From positions 1 to 20,026 of the forward strand of contig CAZKVC010000025.1 in NCBI GenBank assembly GCA_964556115.1: 20,026 nucleotides of DNA, read 5' to 3'. The notes beneath the pieces are model-generated. The model was given only the letters and a program-made list of their open reading frames with translations. It did no database searches and was not told the origin of the DNA. Every line of letters starts with the position of its first letter. Positions within the stretch are counted from its first letter, which is position 1. The DNA comes from Parvularcula sp964556115 (GTDB lineage: Bacteria > Pseudomonadota > Alphaproteobacteria > Caulobacterales > Parvularculaceae). Below are positions 1 through 7,563 of the stretch, piece by piece. Made by a program: the position numbers and the translations under genes.

Positions 1-55
1 AACCACGCAAATCCGACGGAACATCAACACGGTCTAAAAGAGGGGTCTTGGTCAT
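1..55 (-). CDS. dxs: 1-deoxy-D-xylulose-5-phosphate synthase, N-terminal fragment (runs off the left edge)
   Basis: Reading leftward from an ATG at 55, the first 18 codons give MTKTPLLDRVDVPSDLRG. This resembles the conserved DXS N-terminus (TPLLD, then a short spacer, then P-x-DLR). DXS condenses pyruvate and glyceraldehyde 3-phosphate to DXP, the first and usually flux-controlling step of the MEP isoprenoid pathway. Only the start is in the window, so the thiamine-diphosphate domains cannot be checked. The Shine-Dalgarno match is weak (an AGG about 8 bases upstream). It diverges from the sulfotransferase gene. A dxs next to hopanoid genes makes metabolic sense because hopanoids are built from MEP-derived C5 units. 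The call rests on a short peptide and is an inference from family knowledge. Confidence 0.72.
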   Translation of the reverse strand, partial: MTKTPLLDRVDVPSDLRG

Positions 56-213
56 AACGCTGCCTGAGCCGAAAAAACGAAGAGAAGAGTTTGTTCCATA
101 GAGAACCGAACGCGAGCCCCTAAGGGTTACAAAGTCGAAAGAAAAGGTGGATGGTCAATCCCGGCGGCACCGCGATAAGGCAGCCCCCATGAAGCCAGAC
201 GGGCGGGGAGAAC
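56..213. promoter_or_regulatory. Divergent intergenic region between dxs and the sulfotransferase gene
   Basis: This 158-bp stretch separates two head-to-head genes, so at least one promoter should lie here. It is more A/T-rich than its surroundings near 74-110 and 130-150. I could not identify a convincing -35/-10 pair on either strand. The clearest element is GGGGAG at 205-210, a ribosome-binding site for the rightward gene. No small ORF here looks coding. Confidence 0.35.
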
Positions 214-1290
214 GTGGTGGCCCATCCATTGAGCGGTGCACGGATGTCCGTCCTGCGGCAAGTCCTGAGGGAAGCAGGCGAGGTCGACCGCGCCAAGCTT
301 CTGCCGATCTTCGGCTCGGTGATGGGCCGCCAGCCTTTCAGTCTTCTCGAGCGCGGCTTTAATCAGGGCCTGCGCCCGAAGGAAGAGCTCGAGCCGCCGA
401 TCTTCCTTCTTGGTCACTGGCGATCGGGCACCACCCATCTCTATAATGTGATGAGCCGGGGCAATTTCGCCTACGTGCCTCCCATCGCTGCGGGGATGCC
501 GGCGGAAAGCCTGACCCTGGGGCGTTGGCTTAGGCCGTTCCTCGAAAAGCAGCTCCCCGAAAGCCGCTATATCGACAACATCCCGGTGACGCCGACCTCT
601 CCGCAGGAAGACGAAATCGCGCTCGCCAATCTCTCGCCGCTGAGCTTCTATCACGGCATCTATTTCCCGAAGCGGTTCGACTGGTTCGTGAACAGAGGGC
701 TCTTCCTCGACGATGCCTCACCTGAAGAGATTGCTCAGTGGGAGGATGCCTTCGTCCTTTTCATGCGCAAGCTCGACCGCCTGTTCGGCGGGAAGCGGCT
801 CCTGATCAAGAACCCGGTCTATACGGCGCGCCCGGCGCAGCTTCTCAAGCTCTTTCCCGGTGCCAAGATCGTCCATATTCACCGAGACCCCTTCGACGTC
901 TTCCCGTCGATGCAGAACTTCTACAGCAAGCTTTTCGGCGTCATGGCTCTTCAGCCCCATGAGCATGTCGATATCGACGGCACCATCCTGCACGTCTATG
1001 ATCGCATGATGCGTCAGTTCACGGACCAAACCGAAGGGATGGCGCCGCCCGATTTCTGCGAGATCAGCTACCGGAGCCTCAACGACCATCCCATGGAAGC
1101 CGTGAAGACCATCTACGAGACCCTCAAGCTTGAGGGTTTCAGCAGTAGCGAAGACGCGTTCTCCTCATATCTCAAGAGCGTCGAGGGCTATCAGAGGAAC
1201 AAGTTCCGCAAGGCTGATGCGACCACGGAACGAATTGTAGAAGCCTGGTCCTTCTGGCTTGACAGGTGGGGTTATGAAGCGCCTCGCTAG
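214..1290 (+). CDS. PAPS-dependent sulfotransferase family protein (Sulfotransfer_3 type)
   Basis: A 358-residue protein of the bacterial sulfotransferase fold, which transfers sulfate from PAPS to a hydroxyl or amine of a small molecule or lipid. The 5'-phosphosulfate loop is LGHWRSGTTH at residues 66-75. The 3'-phosphate site is HIHRDPFDVFPSM at 221-233, with R224 and S232. The family-typical QEDEIAL is at 131-137 and KNPVYTAR at 199-206. The start is GTG, at 214 or more likely at 217: GGGGAG at 205-210 is 3 or 6 bases away. There is no signal peptide, so it should be cytoplasmic. Its end overlaps the next gene by 17 bp, implying coupled expression with the paraoxonase-like lipoprotein and hpnA. 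The substrate is unknown; a hopanoid or other lipid is only an inference from context. Confidence 0.85.
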   Translation: MVAHPLSGARMSVLRQVLREAGEVDRAKLLPIFGSVMGRQPFSLLERGFNQGLRPKEELEPPIFLLGHWRSGTTHLYNVMSRGNFAYVPPIAAGMPAESLTLGRWLRPFLEKQLPESRYIDNIPVTPTSPQEDEIALANLSPLSFYHGIYFPKRFDWFVNRGLFLDDASPEEIAQWEDAFVLFMRKLDRLFGGKRLLIKNPVYTARPAQLLKLFPGAKIVHIHRDPFDVFPSMQNFYSKLFGVMALQPHEHVDIDGTILHVYDRMMRQFTDQTEGMAPPDFCEISYRSLNDHPMEAVKTIYETLKLEGFSSSEDAFSSYLKSVEGYQRNKFRKADATTERIVEAWSFWLDRWGYEAPR

Positions 1291-2341
1291 CCTTCTCCTG
1301 CTGGCTGCATGCGGCGGCGAGGGCCTCGGCGAAGCGCGGTTTCCGCAAAGCTCCTGCCGCGCGGTTCAGGTGGTGTCAGGCGCAATGCCGGTCATGGGTA
1401 TTGAGGATATCGTTCTTGGTACAGACGGAAACCTCCTTCTTTCGGCCTATGACCGGCTGGAAAACGGGCAGTCGGCTCGCGGTGTCTTCCGGCTTTCCAT
1501 AGGCAAAACTGGATCCGCCCCTCTGCAGGCGGAGCAACTCCTGCCCAAGGAGCTTGCGGAGGCCAGGCCGCCCGTGCAGCGCGGGCGGACAGACGCTGCC
1601 GAACCGCTTTTCAAGGTCCCGGGGCGGGGAGCAACGCGGCCGCATGGGATCGACCGGACAGAAAACGGCTTCGTGCTGATCGATCATCGCGAAGGCGAGG
1701 ACGCTATTATCGAGTATAGCCGGGCGGGGACGGTCGTTCCCGATCCTCCGGGCAATCCGGAGCGACGGGCCCACTGGGGTACGATACCATCAGGCAGCTT
1801 CTGCGCGGCCAACGATATCGCGTCTTACGGCGAGGCCTACTACGTCACGATTGACCGGGAAGACTGCAGACCCTCGATGACCAGGCGCTTGACCCAAGTC
1901 CGAGATGGGAAGGTGCTCCGGGTGACCGAGCTTCGTTTGACGACCGTCATGGACGGTCTCGCTTTGCCCAACGGCATCGCCGAGCATGGCGGTCGGCTTT
2001 GGATCGCCGAGATGCGGGCCAGGCGCCTTGTCAATCTCGACCGCGAGACCATCGACCTCCCCGGTGCGCCGGACAATCTCAACGCCTCACCCGAAGGCAT
2101 CGTCGCGGCCCTCCAGCCGAGCCTCTGGCGGTTCGGCCTTTATCGCTACGGATACACGAAGCGTGCGCCGACACGCATCGTACTGGTCGATCCGGCGACG
2201 GAAGAGATTGAGCTTCTTTACGACGATCCGAAAGGCTCCCTTCTTGCGGGGGCGACGGCGTCGGTCCTGACCGCAAACGGTATGCTGATCGCAAGCTCGG
2301 TGGGCAGCGACCGGCTTCTCATCTGCGAGCCGCGCCCGTGA
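1274..2341 (+). CDS. Paraoxonase/arylesterase-like beta-propeller lipoprotein
   Basis: A 355-residue secreted protein. The start is ATG 1274, preceded by AGGTGGGG at 1264-1271; it opens with MKRLASLLLLAAC, a short lipoprotein signal with lipobox LAAC and acylated C13. The +2 residue is Gly, so outer-membrane sorting is expected. The rest resembles paraoxonase (PON)-type six-bladed propellers: E44 in GIEDIVL, H124 in PHGID, H138 in LIDHREG, N180 in ANDIASYG, N233 in LPNGIAE and D267-N268 in PDNLNA. These match, by motif, the calcium ligands and histidine dyad of human PON1 (E53, H115, H134, N168, N224, D269-N270). PON enzymes are calcium-dependent lactonases and arylesterases; the natural substrate here is unknown. 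It overlaps the sulfotransferase by 17 bp and hpnA by 4 bp (GTGA). SMP-30/gluconolactonase-like is the broader alternative label. Confidence 0.72.
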   Translation: MKRLASLLLLAACGGEGLGEARFPQSSCRAVQVVSGAMPVMGIEDIVLGTDGNLLLSAYDRLENGQSARGVFRLSIGKTGSAPLQAEQLLPKELAEARPPVQRGRTDAAEPLFKVPGRGATRPHGIDRTENGFVLIDHREGEDAIIEYSRAGTVVPDPPGNPERRAHWGTIPSGSFCAANDIASYGEAYYVTIDREDCRPSMTRRLTQVRDGKVLRVTELRLTTVMDGLALPNGIAEHGGRLWIAEMRARRLVNLDRETIDLPGAPDNLNASPEGIVAALQPSLWRFGLYRYGYTKRAPTRIVLVDPATEEIELLYDDPKGSLLAGATASVLTANGMLIASSVGSDRLLICEPRP

Positions 2342-3297
2342 GCCCGCCAGTCCTGGTGACGGGAAGCGCGGGTTTCCTTGGGCGGCACCTCGTTTCCATG
2401 CTGAAGGAGCAAAATCGCAAGGTCCTCGGCGTCGATCTCCATGAGGGGCCTTTTACCAACCTGATGGGAAGCGTAGCCGACCCGTTGCTTTGGCAGAACA
2501 TCCCTGAGATTGGCGGGGTGATCCACGGCGCCGCGCTCACTGACCTTTGGCGAAGGGACCCGTCTGACTTCGAACGTATCAACGCCGAAGGGGCCCGTCT
2601 GGCGGGGCTCTTCGCAGCGGAAAGAGGCGTGCCGCTGGTCTATGTCTCGTCCTACACCGCCCTTATCGACGCAAGCGTTCGAAAAGAACGCGTGCTGACG
2701 GGCGAGGAAGAAATCCCGCCCGGCCGCCTGATCGGCGCCTATGCTGTCTCCAAGCGGCGGGGTGAGCTTCTGGTCAAGGAGAATGCGCCGCATGCAGCGG
2801 TGGTCTTGCCCACCGCGCCGCTTGGTCCCGGTGATCACCTTCTGACCCCTCCCATGCGGCTCGTGCGCGATGTCGCGTCGGGCAAGCTGCCGGGGGTGAT
2901 GCGGGGGCGGATCAATATTGTCGATGTTCGCGACGTGGCGCGCGGAACCCTGGCTGCGCTCGACCGCGGCGCAGGGGGCCGGTTTCTTCTGTCAGGGGAG
3001 GATTTCTCCTTACGCGAACTGGCCGATCTCACGGCGGACGGCGCGGGGGTCAAGCCACCGCGTCTTACCGTGCCGAAGGAAGTCGCGGGCCTTGCAGCCC
3101 TTGTCAGCCAAGCGGTGGCAGCCCTTGGCGGCCCGCCGCCCCAGGCGCCCAGGGCCGGCGTCCAGCTTGCCTCGCAGAGGGTTCGCTTTGATGGGTCCCG
3201 GTCGAGAAGGGCTTTGGGTCTTGCCCAGCCGGACAGTGAACGGACCATCAGGGATGCCGTCTCTTTCCTGCGTCACGAAGGGCTTCTGGCCGGGTAG
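2338..3297 (+). CDS. hpnA: Hopanoid-associated NAD-dependent epimerase/dehydratase (HpnA-like, extended SDR)
   Basis: A 319-residue extended short-chain dehydrogenase/reductase. The nucleotide-binding motif is TGSAGFLG at residues 8-15. The catalytic Ser lies in YVSSYTA (102-108) and the YxxxK pair is Y135 and K139 in GAYAVSKRRGE. Beyond these, TAPLGPGDHLLTP, NIVDVRDVARG and GRFLLSGEDFSL fit the HpnA subgroup, which is typically encoded in hopanoid clusters and whose substrate is not established. The GTG start overlaps the previous stop as GTGA, so translation is probably coupled. Unlike compact clusters with hpnA ahead of hpnB on one strand, here it converges on hpnB and the two 3' ends overlap by 25 bp. 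A generic sugar-nucleotide epimerase or sterol-dehydrogenase-like SDR is the alternative. Confidence 0.75.
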   Translation: MSPPVLVTGSAGFLGRHLVSMLKEQNRKVLGVDLHEGPFTNLMGSVADPLLWQNIPEIGGVIHGAALTDLWRRDPSDFERINAEGARLAGLFAAERGVPLVYVSSYTALIDASVRKERVLTGEEEIPPGRLIGAYAVSKRRGELLVKENAPHAAVVLPTAPLGPGDHLLTPPMRLVRDVASGKLPGVMRGRINIVDVRDVARGTLAALDRGAGGRFLLSGEDFSLRELADLTADGAGVKPPRLTVPKEVAGLAALVSQAVAALGGPPPQAPRAGVQLASQRVRFDGSRSRRALGLAQPDSERTIRDAVSFLRHEGLLAG

Positions 3298-4436
3298 TGA
3301 CGCCCCTTCCACGCCCCGCCCTTGCCGCGCCAGTGGCGCCATGCCGACAGCCAGGTGAACCAGCCATAGAACAGGGCGGCGAGGGGGAGGAGGAACGCCT
3401 CCCGCCGCCGGCGGTCATAGCGCTTGAGGGTCGGCCGGTACGCCCATGCCATCAGTCCCCAGCTCAAGAGCCCCAGGAGGGCAGCCCCTCCGCTGCCGTG
3501 AAAGGGCAGGCCGAGAACGAGAAGCGGGGGAACGAGATAGAGAAAAGCGAGGCCGATCAGTGTTCCGATCAACGCCAAAGGGTTGTGGTCGAGCTGGGTA
3601 TAGGCGGAGCGGGCGACCATGGCCTCCATCGCGCCGTAGCCTGAATTGTCCCTGAGGCTCCGCGCTTCGGCAAAAGAGGAGGCGAGGTAGAGCCCGATGC
3701 GCCCTTCGGGCTCGGTCCGCTTGACGAGGCGGGCAAGGGTGCAATCGTCGATCAGCGCGCCGCGCAGGGCGTCGATCCCGCCGATCTTGGTGAGGGCCTC
3801 GCGCCGCAGAAGCACCACGCCCCCCGCCGCCCCGGCCACCGGGCAGCGGTGATCGTTCACCATCGGGAAGGGGTAGAGCTTCTGGAAGAAGAAGATGAAG
3901 GCGGGCACCAGAAGGCCGCCCCAGAACCCCTTGTCGTCAAGCCGTGCCATCACGGAGGTGAGGTCGAGCTTCTGCCGTTCGGCCTGGGCCACCAGCTTCT
4001 TGAGAAGGGTGTCGCCCACCAGGATGTCGGCATCGCTCAGGAGCAGGAATTCGGCTTCCGGCAGCACGTCATTGGCCTTCGCGATACCGGCCTTGAGCGC
4101 CCAGAGCTTCCCGCTCCAGCCCGAAGGGAGGTCGGGCACGCTCGCGATATGAAGATTGTCGCCAGCTTGCGCGCGGGCCTTCTCCGCGGTCCCGTCACCT
4201 GAATGGTCGTCGGCGACGACGATCGCTAGAGCCCCCGGATAGCCGCTCGCAAGATGGGCGGCGACGACGTCGCCGATCGTGTCCGCCTCGTTGCGGGCCG
4301 GAATGACCACCGCGACGGGCGGATAGCTGTCGGGCGGCGCGGCGGCAGGCAGCAATTGATCGGCCTTCCAGAAACCGCCCCGGAAAAGAAGAAGTCCGGC
4401 CCATGCCGCGAGCGTCAGACATGCCAAGGCGATCAT
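3273..4436 (-). CDS. hpnB: Hopanoid biosynthesis-associated membrane glycosyltransferase HpnB (GT2)
   Basis: A 387-residue GT-A type family 2 glycosyltransferase. An N-terminal membrane helix (MIALACLTLAAWAGLLLF) precedes the catalytic domain, which carries VVIPARNEADTIGD, VVADDHSGDGT, the metal-binding SDADI, and DDCTLARLVKR. The C-terminal third has several hydrophobic segments, giving a multi-pass inner-membrane topology. SGWSGKLWALKAG and the C-terminal WRHWRGKGGAWKGRHYP are typical of HpnB. Its acceptor and donor have not been proven. I chose ATG 4436 because the protein then begins at the expected hydrophobic helix; ATG 4490 would add 18 residues, and the frame stays open much further upstream, but only as antisense to hpnC. 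It faces away from hpnC and converges on hpnA. Confidence 0.88.
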   Translation of the reverse strand: MIALACLTLAAWAGLLLFRGGFWKADQLLPAAAPPDSYPPVAVVIPARNEADTIGDVVAAHLASGYPGALAIVVADDHSGDGTAEKARAQAGDNLHIASVPDLPSGWSGKLWALKAGIAKANDVLPEAEFLLLSDADILVGDTLLKKLVAQAERQKLDLTSVMARLDDKGFWGGLLVPAFIFFFQKLYPFPMVNDHRCPVAGAAGGVVLLRREALTKIGGIDALRGALIDDCTLARLVKRTEPEGRIGLYLASSFAEARSLRDNSGYGAMEAMVARSAYTQLDHNPLALIGTLIGLAFLYLVPPLLVLGLPFHGSGGAALLGLLSWGLMAWAYRPTLKRYDRRRREAFLLPLAALFYGWFTWLSAWRHWRGKGGAWKGRHYPARSPS

Positions 4437-4526
4437 AATGATTCCCGTTGCTGGACCGTGGAGTGGACGGCACGTAAGAAGCCATCTCATGGTGTCCAGC
4501 CCCGAAGGGCGGCAAAAGGCAGGCCA
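4437..4526. promoter_or_regulatory. Divergent hpnB/hpnC intergenic region
   Basis: This 90-bp gap separates the divergent starts of hpnB and hpnC, so the promoter of the hpnC-D-E-shc-G operon should lie in or just upstream of it. Candidate boxes on both strands are poor matches. GCTGGAC at 4450-4456 and GTCCAGC at 4494-4500 form a spaced inverted repeat, but one that could arise by chance. Confidence 0.35.
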
Positions 4527-5390
4527 GTGACTGAACGGACTTACAGGGACGACAACATCGAAGCGGCGTCGGGCAAGGGGGCGGGGGACGAAAACTTCCC
4601 CGTCGGCTCCTTCCTGATCGCGCCGTCGCTGCGGCCCGACGTCAAGGCCTACTATGACTTCGCGCGGGCCGCCGACGATATCGGCGATGCGCCGCATCTT
4701 TCCGCCGCTGACAAGGTCCGCCGCCTCGATGCGTTCGGTGCGGTCCTTCGCGGCGAGGCTGCAGGGCTCAGTAAGCCCGAAGCCCTGAGAGAGCATCTTC
4801 TGCGCCGGGGCATACCCCTCGACCGCGGGCTCGACCTTCTTGAGGCCTTCAAACGCGATGCCGTCTGCCCAAGGACGGAAACGGCGGCGGAGCTGCTGGA
4901 TTATTGCCGCCTGTCCGCCAATCCGGTCGGGCAGTTCCTTCTCGACCTTCACGGCGAAGACAGAGCACTCTTTCCGTCGTCGGACAGTCTTTGCACGTCC
5001 CTGCAGATCCTCAACCATCTCCAGGACGCGCAAGAGGACTTGCGCGAGCTTGATCGCTGCTACCTGCCTGAAGCCATGATGAGGGAGGAGGGCGCCAGCG
5101 TCGCCGATCTCGAAGCGCCGACGCTGACCCCGGCCATGCGGCGGGTGATGGACCGGCTCCTCGATCTCTGCCGCGACCTCAACCGTCAGGCTGAGGACCT
5201 CCTCATGGGTCTGAAAAGCCGCAGGCTGGCGGCCGAAAGCGCGGTCATCCTGCGCCTTGCAAAACGGCTGACCGCAAAGCTTGGGGAAGGGGACCCGGTC
5301 GCGGGCCGCGTCGCTCTGGGCAAGGCCGATTTCCTGATCGCCGGCAGTGCGGGCATCATTGAAGGGGCGAGGCCGAGGCGGGCGGCGTGA
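4527..5390 (+). CDS. hpnC: Hydroxysqualene synthase HpnC (squalene/phytoene synthase superfamily)
   Basis: A 287-residue all-helical prenyl-condensing enzyme. HpnC converts presqualene diphosphate to hydroxysqualene, the second step of the HpnC-HpnD-HpnE route from farnesyl diphosphate to squalene. The family hallmark SGKGAGDENFPVGS is at residues 15-28. The first aspartate-rich motif is AADDIGD (D50, D51, D54) and the second is LQDAQED (D167, D171), followed by the usual YLPE. The start is GTG 4527, because homology begins about 15 residues later; the open frame extends upstream only into antisense hpnB sequence. The Shine-Dalgarno is weak. It overlaps hpnD by 4 bp. Confidence 0.93.
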   Translation: MTERTYRDDNIEAASGKGAGDENFPVGSFLIAPSLRPDVKAYYDFARAADDIGDAPHLSAADKVRRLDAFGAVLRGEAAGLSKPEALREHLLRRGIPLDRGLDLLEAFKRDAVCPRTETAAELLDYCRLSANPVGQFLLDLHGEDRALFPSSDSLCTSLQILNHLQDAQEDLRELDRCYLPEAMMREEGASVADLEAPTLTPAMRRVMDRLLDLCRDLNRQAEDLLMGLKSRRLAAESAVILRLAKRLTAKLGEGDPVAGRVALGKADFLIAGSAGIIEGARPRRAA

Positions 5391-6292
5391 CGAGTTTGCC
5401 CGAACACCTCTCGCCCGGACGAACGGGCACGGACGATCCGCTGAAGCGGGTCTCCGACATCACGAAAGCATCGGGCACGAGCTTTGCTGCGGGGATGAAC
5501 ATTCTCAGCAAGCCCCGGCGTGAAGCGATGCACGCGGTCTACGCCTTCTGCCGCCTCGTTGACGACATCGCCGATGGGCCTTTCCCACGGGCCGAAAAGC
5601 ACCGCGGTCTCGATATGTGGCGTGCCGAGATCGAAGCTCTTTATGCAGGAGCACCGCAAAGCGCGGTCGGGCAGGCCCTCTCGGCTCCAACCGCTTCCTA
5701 TGACCTTCCGAAGGCAGAATTTCTCGGCATGATCGACGGCATGGCGATGGATGCCGACGGGCCGATCAGGGCGCCTTCGCAAGAGAAGCTTTCCCTTTAT
5801 ACAAGGCGCGTGGCGGGAACGGTCGGTATCCTGTCGATCAGGATCTTCGGGGCGTGGAGGGGCGAGGTTTCCGACCGCTTCGCTCTCGCCCTCGGCGACG
5901 CCTTTCAGCTTACGAACATTCTCAGGGACGTGGAGGAAGACGCTTCGATCGGACGCCTCTACCTTCCTTGCGAGCTTCTCAGGGCCCACGGACTTTCCGG
6001 CAGGGCTCCTTCTGAAGTCGCTGCCTCCCCCGAACTGCCGGCAATCCGGCGAAGCCTCGCGAAGGAAGCTGCCTCCCACTACGACGCCGCCCGCGGCCTT
6101 GCCCGCGAGCACGACCGGGCCTCCTTGCGTCCTGCACTCATGATGATGGGGGCCTATGAGGCTTACTTGCGCCGGATGCAGCGGCTCGACTTCCGGCTCG
6201 ATCCCGCAAAACCGCTTCTCAACCGCTGGCAGAAGCTCGGCCACGGCCTCCGTTACGCGGCTTTCGGGCCAGGGACGCCGGAGCGGGCCTAG
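5387..6292 (+). CDS. hpnD: Presqualene diphosphate synthase HpnD
   Basis: A 301-residue squalene/phytoene synthase-type enzyme that joins two farnesyl diphosphates into presqualene diphosphate, the first committed step. Motifs are KASGTSFAAGMNIL near residues 27-40, the first aspartate-rich site CRLVDDIAD (D59, D60, D63), and the second LTNILRDVEEDASIGRLYLP (R180, D181, D185). The GTG start sits in a GTGA overlap with the hpnC stop and has no obvious Shine-Dalgarno of its own, which points to translational coupling and roughly matched amounts of HpnC and HpnD. Confidence 0.94.
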   Translation: MTSLPEHLSPGRTGTDDPLKRVSDITKASGTSFAAGMNILSKPRREAMHAVYAFCRLVDDIADGPFPRAEKHRGLDMWRAEIEALYAGAPQSAVGQALSAPTASYDLPKAEFLGMIDGMAMDADGPIRAPSQEKLSLYTRRVAGTVGILSIRIFGAWRGEVSDRFALALGDAFQLTNILRDVEEDASIGRLYLPCELLRAHGLSGRAPSEVAASPELPAIRRSLAKEAASHYDAARGLAREHDRASLRPALMMMGAYEAYLRRMQRLDFRLDPAKPLLNRWQKLGHGLRYAAFGPGTPERA

Positions 6293-6294
6293 CC

Positions 6295-7560
6295 GTGACG
6301 CCCACCGTTCACATCGTCGGCGCGGGTCTCGCCGGGCTTTCGGCCGCCATCCACGTTCTGGAAGGGGGCGGAAGGCCGGTCCTTTACGAAGGCGCCCAGC
6401 AGGCCGGGGGGCGTTGCCGCAGCTATCATGATGCGCGGCTTGGCCGGGTGATCGACAACGGCAACCACCTCATTCTTTCGGGCAACACCAGCACGGCCCG
6501 CTACCGCCGCCTCGCCGGGGCCGACCCTTCGAGCCTCGTCGCCGCCGACGAAGCGCGCTTTCCCTTTGTCGATCTTGCAACCGGGGAGCGCTGGGAGGTG
6601 GCGATCAATGACGGCCCCCTTCCGTGGTGGAGCGCGCTTGCTGCAAGGCGGCCCAAGGGGACGAGCCTTCTCGACATGGCCGGCGGCCTCAAGCTTCTGG
6701 CAGCGGGTCAGGCCACCACGGTAGCGGCGCTCGGCGGAAGCCGAGCCATGCGTGCGCGGTTCTGGGAGCCGATGGCCCTGGCTGTCGTCAACCTTCCCCC
6801 CGAAAAGGCGAGCGCGAAACTCCTCCGCGCCACGGCGCTGGAAGCCTGGCGCGACGGCCGTAAGGCAAGGCCGATGTTCGCGCCGCAAGGGCTCGGCGCA
6901 GCGCTTGTCGATCCAGCGCTCGGCAAGCTGGAAGGGGCGGGGGTGCCTGTTCGTTTCGGTCATCTTCTCAAGGGGCTCGGCTGCGAAGACAGCCAGGTCA
7001 CCGCTCTTCGGTTCGCGCGGGGCAAGCCCGTCATCATCGAACCCGGTGACCGGGTGGTTCTGGCGCTCCCTCCCGAAAGGCTGGCTCCGCTTCTTCCCGA
7101 CATGCTCTTGCCTCAGGGCAGCTCAAGCATCCTCAACGCCCATTTCGTGCCCGAGGATGAGAGCCTTCTTGGGGGGAAGCCGCCCCTTGTCGGTACGGTG
7201 GGAAGCCTGACCCAGTGGATCTTCGTCAAGAAAGGCCTCGTCAGTCTGACCGTCTCGGCCGCAGGCGATGTCGAAGGGGCCGAGGAGCAGGAGGACGCAC
7301 TTCTTGCGCGTCTCTGGTCGGAAACCTGCCGCGCCCTTGAATGGCCTGACACCGCCCGCTTCGCCGCGGGCAGGCTGGTGCGTGAGAAGCGGGCGACCTT
7401 CCTTCAGACCCCCGAGAATGTCGCCAAACGGCCACAACCTGCCACCAGCTTCCGCAACCTGTTCCTTGCCGGGGATTTTACGGATACAGGACTCCCCGCC
7501 ACCATCGAAGGAGCCGTCCGCTCGGGCGAAAGGGCCGCCCGACTGGCGCTGGGGAGATAG
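6295..7560 (+). CDS. hpnE: Hydroxysqualene dehydroxylase HpnE (FAD-dependent)
   Basis: A 421-residue flavoprotein of the amine-oxidase/phytoene-desaturase superfamily that reduces hydroxysqualene to squalene. The FAD-binding Rossmann motif IVGAGLAGLSAAIH lies at residues 7-20, with the ribose-binding acidic residue E32 in LYEGA and the following AGGRCRSY. The C-terminal FAD segment is LFLAGDFTDTGLPATIEGAV. The GTG start is 2 bp after the hpnD stop. Its last codons contain GGGGAG (7551-7556), the ribosome-binding site of shc. Confidence 0.93.
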   Translation: MTPTVHIVGAGLAGLSAAIHVLEGGGRPVLYEGAQQAGGRCRSYHDARLGRVIDNGNHLILSGNTSTARYRRLAGADPSSLVAADEARFPFVDLATGERWEVAINDGPLPWWSALAARRPKGTSLLDMAGGLKLLAAGQATTVAALGGSRAMRARFWEPMALAVVNLPPEKASAKLLRATALEAWRDGRKARPMFAPQGLGAALVDPALGKLEGAGVPVRFGHLLKGLGCEDSQVTALRFARGKPVIIEPGDRVVLALPPERLAPLLPDMLLPQGSSSILNAHFVPEDESLLGGKPPLVGTVGSLTQWIFVKKGLVSLTVSAAGDVEGAEEQEDALLARLWSETCRALEWPDTARFAAGRLVREKRATFLQTPENVAKRPQPATSFRNLFLAGDFTDTGLPATIEGAVRSGERAARLALGR

Positions 7561-7563
7561 CTC

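Noticed and set aside
147..362. Small rightward ORF overlapping the sulfotransferase start
   Set aside because: It lacks a ribosome-binding site and overlaps the clear sulfotransferase frame, with no recognisable product.
4450..4500. GCTGGAC/GTCCAGC inverted repeat between hpnB and hpnC as an operator
   Set aside because: Seven-base arms 37 bp apart are expected by chance at an appreciable rate in a region of this size.
4437..5033. Long N-terminal extension of hpnB into the region antisense to hpnC
   Set aside because: HpnB homology begins at the hydrophobic helix encoded from 4436; the extension has no domain and overlaps the well-supported hpnC.
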